Part shown: positions 59,135 through 64,000 of the stretch, piece by piece
Numbering within the stretch: position 1 is the first letter of the stretch
Layout: each line of letters opens with the position of its first letter
DNA from: Bacteriovoracales bacterium
GTDB lineage: Bacteria; Bdellovibrionota; Bacteriovoracia; Bacteriovoracales; Bacteriovoracaceae
Direction: 5' to 3'
DNA length: 64,000 nt
Assembly (NCBI GenBank): GCA_028346125.1
Contig: JAOMEV010000010.1
Span: 1 to 64,000, forward strand
Program-made: the position numbers and the translations under genes
Notes under the pieces: model-generated
Database searches by the model: none
Told to the model about the DNA's origin: nothing
Seen by the model: only the letters and a program-made list of their open reading frames with translations

Positions 59135-62100
59135 ATGGAAACTCCAAAAAGTAAGATTCTCTTGTTAACCATGAAGCTTTTGCTCATCCTTTTTCTTGCC
59201 TCTTGTATTGTCCAAGAACCAAGAAACCTAAGAAAAACTCGGCTTTACTCCAAAAAGGCACCTGTAGGAAAGCCTCAACATGGAACTCAAACACAAACTT
59301 TTTTCCAAGAAGGAAACACTATTTCTTCTACAAGAATGGTTTTCAATGATTCACTAGATGGTGGTTTTTACCTAAGAGGAAAAGACGTCCACGACTATAT
59401 TTTAAAAAGCAAAAATACAATGGTTTGCCTAAGTATCTTGTTTGAAAGCGCAGATAATACAGCTACTGATGATCATAACCTTGTCCTGGCCGCCTACCCC
59501 CGATCTTTTCTCAACTTTTCCAACAATACCCAGGAATGGTATTATTATTTTTACTCTAGTAATCAATCAGAAAATAGAAATTTTTGCGAAACCCCCGCAG
59601 CAACCTACACAAGCTCGAGTGTCTCTCATTCCTTCAAAACACTTTCATCTAATTTCACAGGAGCATCTATTGTTGGAAGCACTGTGACCCTTTTTGATTT
59701 GAGTGGCGCAAAAATTACCAAGATTTTAACCCCTCACCTTAGTGTTCAAATGAATAAAGTTTCTTCCTCAGAAAACCCTCAAACAAAAACCTGCTCAAGT
59801 TCAGGTTTTTGCCAAAGCTTGGGTTATGACTGTTGTTCAGTCGGAACCTGTGTAAAAGATGGCCAAAAGAAAAGTGGTAATTTTGAAACTGAAACTGAAT
59901 ATATCCAATCTATTGAAGATATAAAAAATAACCCTAAAAATTATCGCCTCTATCCCCAATATTATCATATTTGCACAGAGAAACCTCCAACCTATGATGA
60001 CTCCCCACCTCCATCGTCTTCAATTGATCCCTATGACGAAAAAGAAAAAAGACTCACTATGCTTGGGGAGCTTTATGAATGCGTTACTCCAAGCGATCAA
60101 GACAATACCTCTGATGTTAGTGGTGGAGAAATGTCCATATGTACTAAAGAATTAGAAAACTTCTCAAGTTTATCAATTTCAGATTCTTCAACTGATGGAG
60201 ATGATAGAAATTTTTCTACAACTTACTCTGGAACTGGAACACTTTCCAATCATAGTGTTTATCAAATCATCCATGCAGGAGAAGTCTTATTTAGTGATGG
60301 GAACACGCTAAAAACTGGTGTTTTCACAATAGGAACAGGAAATGACAATCTAGATGATATGACAGGTATCAACGTAACCCACTCTGCTAGTTCTGGGGCC
60401 CCTGATGATACTTTGAAGCTTCGTTATAAAATTGATGGAAGTTGTGTAAAAATCAATAATTCACTTGCAAAATGTTACAAGCTCTATATTCAGGGACAAA
60501 ATGATAGTAAGATAACGGACCATTATCCGGCTTCAAATTCTTTTAAAATTCCCCATTATGCTGACCCTGGAAGAAGTATAAAAGTCACAGTTAACAAAAT
60601 TAATAAAATACAAAATGTTAATTGGACACTTCAAAGTACATCTCCTGCAGAAGTCCTTTTCACAGGAACGACATTACAGGTTTACGACACACAGAAAGTG
60701 AAAATTTCCTTCTTTGTAGACCTTTCAATTTATAATGTTCTTCAAGCAAAGCTTACCGCCTTAAATAAAATATCGGACATTTGTCAATGTGGTGGACCTA
60801 CCTGCGGGCTTCGAAAAGTGTATAATACATCTCAAGAAATTGTTGACTATGCCTGTGTCTATAAAGAGCCGGATTCTCCTACATTAAACCCACCCGAGTG
60901 GTTTTACGTAAGCGCCAAAACAACTCCTCATCGTTACTTTGACGAAACTGGCGCCTATCATAAAAAAATCGACTTTAGTACGACACCACAAGAAGGCAAC
61001 ATTTTTAAGTATACTAATAACGACTTATTAAAGCCGAATAATAGCTCATCCTATGTGGGATTTAACGAAATTTATGGCTCCTATTCAGTAACCCCTGGAT
61101 CTGCAAAACCCGCAATGGAAATTCCTGTGACATTCAACCAAACTTACGACCTTTGGATTGAACAGGGAACTTTTTCAACTTGCTTATCCTGCGGTAGTGA
61201 TTACTACTCAAATATTTCAAAATTATTTCCCAGTAACTTTGACTTCAAAGGTGGTGGATACCTACCTCACCCCTATAATACAAATAAAAACCTTTCAAAC
61301 CCAGACCATGCGAGGGCCGATGATCATCTTTTTGGCCGTGCTTGCTTTGTTCCCGTAACCATGATTCCTTGGACACATAAACCCTTTTCAGACCCTCAAC
61401 AACAAAGGTTAAATCGTCTTGCGTCCCAACATTTCCTTTTTGCCAATGGCTACCAAAGGGATTGGTACGGCTTTGACTACGGTTCTATTATCGGAAGTTT
61501 TGATGGTGTTCGGTGGTTTTCTGTAGGAAATCAAAGGAGAATAAAAGCAAAGTCCAATAAACTATTTATCGCCATAAACGCCTATTTTGGAGACTTAACA
61601 ACAGAAAGTTCTTTTCGTTTGCTTATTACTTTACCTTCTAATGTTTCTGGTTCCGAGCCTATGGCCAAACAGGATATAGAGAGTGACGGGGCCCAATGCC
61701 AAAAATATCATACTTGTGTCTCTGACTCCGACTGTATTACTCAGCTAGGCTGGGATTATTCATGCCAGCCTATATCTAAAATACGATCCAACTGGCCACT
61801 CTTTGATCAAAATGCAGAAGAGGCACCAAATAATCTAAAAAGTATGGAAATACTGAAAAACCTCTTTGAAAATACTGGTGGCTCAATGAAGAGATGTGTT
61901 TATAGAGGTAAAGGAGCCCCCTGTAAAAAAAATTATAAACTCACAAGCACCGTTTCAAGCTATAGTGGAAACACTGAACTTGGACTTCATGCATGTAACC
62001 CTAATTACTACTGTCAAAGCTTTATTGATGGAGTGCCTCTTTCAAAATTTAACAACAAAATTGCACGTTACGGCCAATCGATAAAGACTCAAAATGTTAG

Positions 62101-64000
62101 TTCAGCAGTTACAGAAAGTGATGCGAATACCTTTGGACTTTCCACAAGAATCATTGGAAGGCCTTTTAAATATTATGGGGAAGAAGAAGTTAACCCCAAA
62201 GCTCAAGAAAATTTAAGCTATAACCAAGTCACCGCCATTTGTTTACCAGGAAGAGAACCAACTCATTCAAATGGGCTGACAGTTCAAACCCAAAACTCAA
62301 CAACACCAAGTAATCAATTTCGTGGGGATAAATTTAGTGGAATAGGCCATACTCCAAACGTGTTGACCAAAGCAGATGAACTGCTCAACTCTTGTGCCAT
62401 TATTGACAATCTCACTGGAAATTTTCAACACTTAAAAGATACCACAAGTGATCTTAATAAAGCTCTTAATGACTCAGATTTAACAATCCTGGCGGCGACT
62501 CAAGCGATCCCTAGTAATTCAGTTCAAAAACTTCAGGAAATCTTAGGAATTGGAAACCTTCTCGTAGACTACGACTCTCAACAAATCACAGAAAAAGTTT
62601 TGCAAAAAAATACCTGCTTAAGAGCGCCTGGTTCTGTATGCTTTTCCGATCAAGATTGTGCTCCTACGGATATCGTAAGCAGTGCTATGAACATCATAGA
62701 TGAAGATGACACAACTTATACCGGCCTACTCAATAAATATGAAATAAGTTTTTGGAAAGAAAATCTCATTTGCTCTCAGAGTGAATCAGTAAAAAGTCCT
62801 CTATACGATCTTACAAAAAACAAATGCTGTAGAGAAACTGGAAAAACGCTAACGATTGCCACTCTAGTAGATCAATCAAGCGATACCACTAAAAACTCTG
62901 ACTTTCCTGTTTTCGACAATGAAAAAATTCCTGGCATTCACATTTCTCTAGCTAGCGAACAAAGATATTCTGGTATTTCGACCTATTATAAAAATCATAA
63001 GGACTCTTCATCTGATTACCCTAATTTAACAACATCCCTTCCCGATAGATGTAGCAGTGGTACGGGGTGTATCAAAAGAGAAATATTAAATAAACAGTAT
63101 AAAACTTTTAATGATGTCTCTGCAAAAACTTGTTGTTCAGGACATTGGGTAAGAGAATTTCACCAGGATCAAAATGGGGGAGGTCATAAATGGGGTAAGG
63201 ACAAAACTCAGATTATTCCTATGACGGCCTTCAAGTGTATGAACTGGGAGCGATGTGAAAATGATGCAAGCTTTGATACATGCTCAGACAACCAATTCGA
63301 CTGTCTCCACGTCCCTGATATTGATGATCCAAAATGCCTTGCCCGATCTATTGGTAACTCAGAAGCGACCACGGTTTTTGAATGGCTTAATACCCTTGAA
63401 ACCCTAGGTATACCTCAAATTGCTGTAAAAAGCCTTGATTTTAGTGATGAAATTATGTGCAAAGTAGATCCCACAGATCAAAGTCAAGCTGGAACCTCTG
63501 CACTTGGCGATTTCATAACAGAAGCTACCACAGATGCTGAATATACTGATGGTACCTATTCATATTTTTCAAGCGATGATTCAAATAATTTTTCAAGTTC
63601 CTTAAAAACAATTTTTTCTGCAGACAAAGTTGCATGCTGCCTTCCTCTTGGAACAAAAGTTAAAGATATAACTGTTTCACCTGATCTTTGCTGTAGTGGT
63701 CACTACGACAATACTACTTTAAAGTGCAATCTCCCTGACTACACCAATGTTTCACTCTTTTTTAACCGCTATATTTCTTCGACACTTAAAAGCCTACCAA
63801 GTGGTTATTTTGACGAGTATACTGGCTTTGTAAAAAGCCCCGATGTTGTTATTCAACTTGCTTGTCAATTTCAGGCCTGCGCTTCTAACAAAGTTGCTAA
63901 AGGTATTGCCCTCTCAAATTTGAAGGTCCCTGGCCACGAAGATAGTGAAAAGAATGTAAGAAGATTTTTGGATGGAGACACAAGAGCGAATCAAATTAAC
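59135..64000 (+). CDS. Giant cysteine-rich lipoprotein, 5' part
   Basis: The frame is open from ATG 59135 to the last base, at least 1,622 residues, so the gene continues outside the window. The N-terminus (hydrophobic run ending LLLILFLASC) is a lipoprotein signal, with Cys near 24. The body is Ser/Thr/Asn-rich and beta-rich, with many cysteines grouped as CSSSGFCQSLGYDCCSVGTC, CQKYHTCVSDSDC, CLRAPGSVCFSDQDC, NKCCRETG and similar CC modules. No transmembrane helix or enzyme motif is evident. Likely an outer-membrane or surface lipoprotein, possibly an adhesin or prey-contact protein. It resembles in style the lipoprotein at 23834-25771. ATG 59171 in the same frame is an alternative start, but lacks a ribosome site too. 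Confidence 0.8.
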   Translation, partial: METPKSKILLLTMKLLLILFLASCIVQEPRNLRKTRLYSKKAPVGKPQHGTQTQTFFQEGNTISSTRMVFNDSLDGGFYLRGKDVHDYILKSKNTMVCLSILFESADNTATDDHNLVLAAYPRSFLNFSNNTQEWYYYFYSSNQSENRNFCETPAATYTSSSVSHSFKTLSSNFTGASIVGSTVTLFDLSGAKITKILTPHLSVQMNKVSSSENPQTKTCSSSGFCQSLGYDCCSVGTCVKDGQKKSGNFETETEYIQSIEDIKNNPKNYRLYPQYYHICTEKPPTYDDSPPPSSSIDPYDEKEKRLTMLGELYECVTPSDQDNTSDVSGGEMSICTKELENFSSLSISDSSTDGDDRNFSTTYSGTGTLSNHSVYQIIHAGEVLFSDGNTLKTGVFTIGTGNDNLDDMTGINVTHSASSGAPDDTLKLRYKIDGSCVKINNSLAKCYKLYIQGQNDSKITDHYPASNSFKIPHYADPGRSIKVTVNKINKIQNVNWTLQSTSPAEVLFTGTTLQVYDTQKVKISFFVDLSIYNVLQAKLTALNKISDICQCGGPTCGLRKVYNTSQEIVDYACVYKEPDSPTLNPPEWFYVSAKTTPHRYFDETGAYHKKIDFSTTPQEGNIFKYTNNDLLKPNNSSSYVGFNEIYGSYSVTPGSAKPAMEIPVTFNQTYDLWIEQGTFSTCLSCGSDYYSNISKLFPSNFDFKGGGYLPHPYNTNKNLSNPDHARADDHLFGRACFVPVTMIPWTHKPFSDPQQQRLNRLASQHFLFANGYQRDWYGFDYGSIIGSFDGVRWFSVGNQRRIKAKSNKLFIAINAYFGDLTTESSFRLLITLPSNVSGSEPMAKQDIESDGAQCQKYHTCVSDSDCITQLGWDYSCQPISKIRSNWPLFDQNAEEAPNNLKSMEILKNLFENTGGSMKRCVYRGKGAPCKKNYKLTSTVSSYSGNTELGLHACNPNYYCQSFIDGVPLSKFNNKIARYGQSIKTQNVSSAVTESDANTFGLSTRIIGRPFKYYGEEEVNPKAQENLSYNQVTAICLPGREPTHSNGLTVQTQNSTTPSNQFRGDKFSGIGHTPNVLTKADELLNSCAIIDNLTGNFQHLKDTTSDLNKALNDSDLTILAATQAIPSNSVQKLQEILGIGNLLVDYDSQQITEKVLQKNTCLRAPGSVCFSDQDCAPTDIVSSAMNIIDEDDTTYTGLLNKYEISFWKENLICSQSESVKSPLYDLTKNKCCRETGKTLTIATLVDQSSDTTKNSDFPVFDNEKIPGIHISLASEQRYSGISTYYKNHKDSSSDYPNLTTSLPDRCSSGTGCIKREILNKQYKTFNDVSAKTCCSGHWVREFHQDQNGGGHKWGKDKTQIIPMTAFKCMNWERCENDASFDTCSDNQFDCLHVPDIDDPKCLARSIGNSEATTVFEWLNTLETLGIPQIAVKSLDFSDEIMCKVDPTDQSQAGTSALGDFITEATTDAEYTDGTYSYFSSDDSNNFSSSLKTIFSADKVACCLPLGTKVKDITVSPDLCCSGHYDNTTLKCNLPDYTNVSLFFNRYISSTLKSLPSGYFDEYTGFVKSPDVVIQLACQFQACASNKVAKGIALSNLKVPGHEDSEKNVRRFLDGDTRANQIN

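Noticed and set aside
59135-59173. ATG 59171 as start of the giant lipoprotein
   Set aside because: Neither start has a strong ribosome site; 59135 was kept because it includes the full frame, but 59171 also leaves a complete lipoprotein signal and remains possible.
1-64000. CRISPR arrays, insertion sequences, prophage genes or rRNA
   Set aside because: I looked for regularly spaced repeats, transposase and integrase motifs and conserved rRNA segments, and found none.

Overview
The window is a low-GC (high-30s %), gene-dense chromosomal segment from a Gram-negative bacterium. Gene content and style point to Bdellovibrionota, most likely a Bacteriovorax/Halobacteriovorax-like predator or a close relative. 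Supporting signs are TatC, heptose epimerase HldD and many lipoproteins (outer membrane), numerous receiver, kinase and PilZ-like proteins, stray flagellar-motor relatives (FliL, a FliG C-domain), a bactofilin/L,D-transpeptidase operon, a lysine-rich histone-like protein and cysteine-rich giant lipoproteins. The taxonomy is inferred from gene content only. There is no rRNA, phage, insertion sequence or CRISPR array. One tRNA gene (Leu, UAA) is present. No gene-free stretch exceeds 300 bases.

Layout. 1-5.6 kb: the 3' part of NAD synthetase, an H1-like protein, a metallophosphoesterase, a diguanylate cyclase and a pseudo-receiver/acidic-repeat/coiled-coil scaffold resembling FrzS/AglZ. 5.8-8 kb: a cell-wall shape operon (L,D-transpeptidase, membrane coiled-coil protein, bactofilin). 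8-15.9 kb: a paired M16 peptidase operon, a PhnP-like hydrolase, alanine dehydrogenase, a trypsin-like protease, a FliL-like protein, a Ser-to-Thr rhomboid and methylmalonyl-CoA epimerase.

16-23.8 kb is a signalling island: CheR-PAS, two paralogous double-receiver proteins, three histidine kinases and, at its centre, a photoactive-yellow-protein (PYP) homologue that keeps the chromophore cysteine. The PYP gene is followed by a shortened, motif-degenerate adenylate-forming (ligase-like) protein. I consider this the most novel part of the window: a candidate light or ligand sensor wired to two-component proteins.

23.8-43.5 kb: a large Cys-rich lipoprotein, a DCC protein, a one-domain asparaginase, HtpG, a receiver-PilZ protein, a stand-alone FliG C-domain, HldD, TatC, CheY, an acyl-CoA synthetase, a BFD-type [2Fe-2S] protein, methionine aminopeptidase, a 2-hydroxyacid dehydrogenase, an arginase-family enzyme, Aat and a compact nuoB-nuoCD-nuoI operon.

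43.6-49 kb: a poorly conserved stretch around tRNA-Leu with small lipoproteins, a CheA-like kinase carrying an apparent signal peptide and a lone 7TMR-DISM-type sensor domain. 49.7-56 kb: a reductive pyrimidine-catabolism operon (dihydropyrimidine dehydrogenase, NCS1 permease, class III aminotransferase, beta-ureidopropionase, methylmalonate-semialdehyde dehydrogenase), followed by a uridine kinase-like gene. Together these could turn prey-derived uracil or thymine into acetyl- or propionyl-CoA, with dihydropyrimidinase missing locally. Methylmalonyl-CoA epimerase near 15.7 kb would fit downstream propionyl-CoA use. The window ends inside a giant cysteine-rich lipoprotein (at least 1,622 residues) of the same general style as the one at 23.8-25.8 kb.
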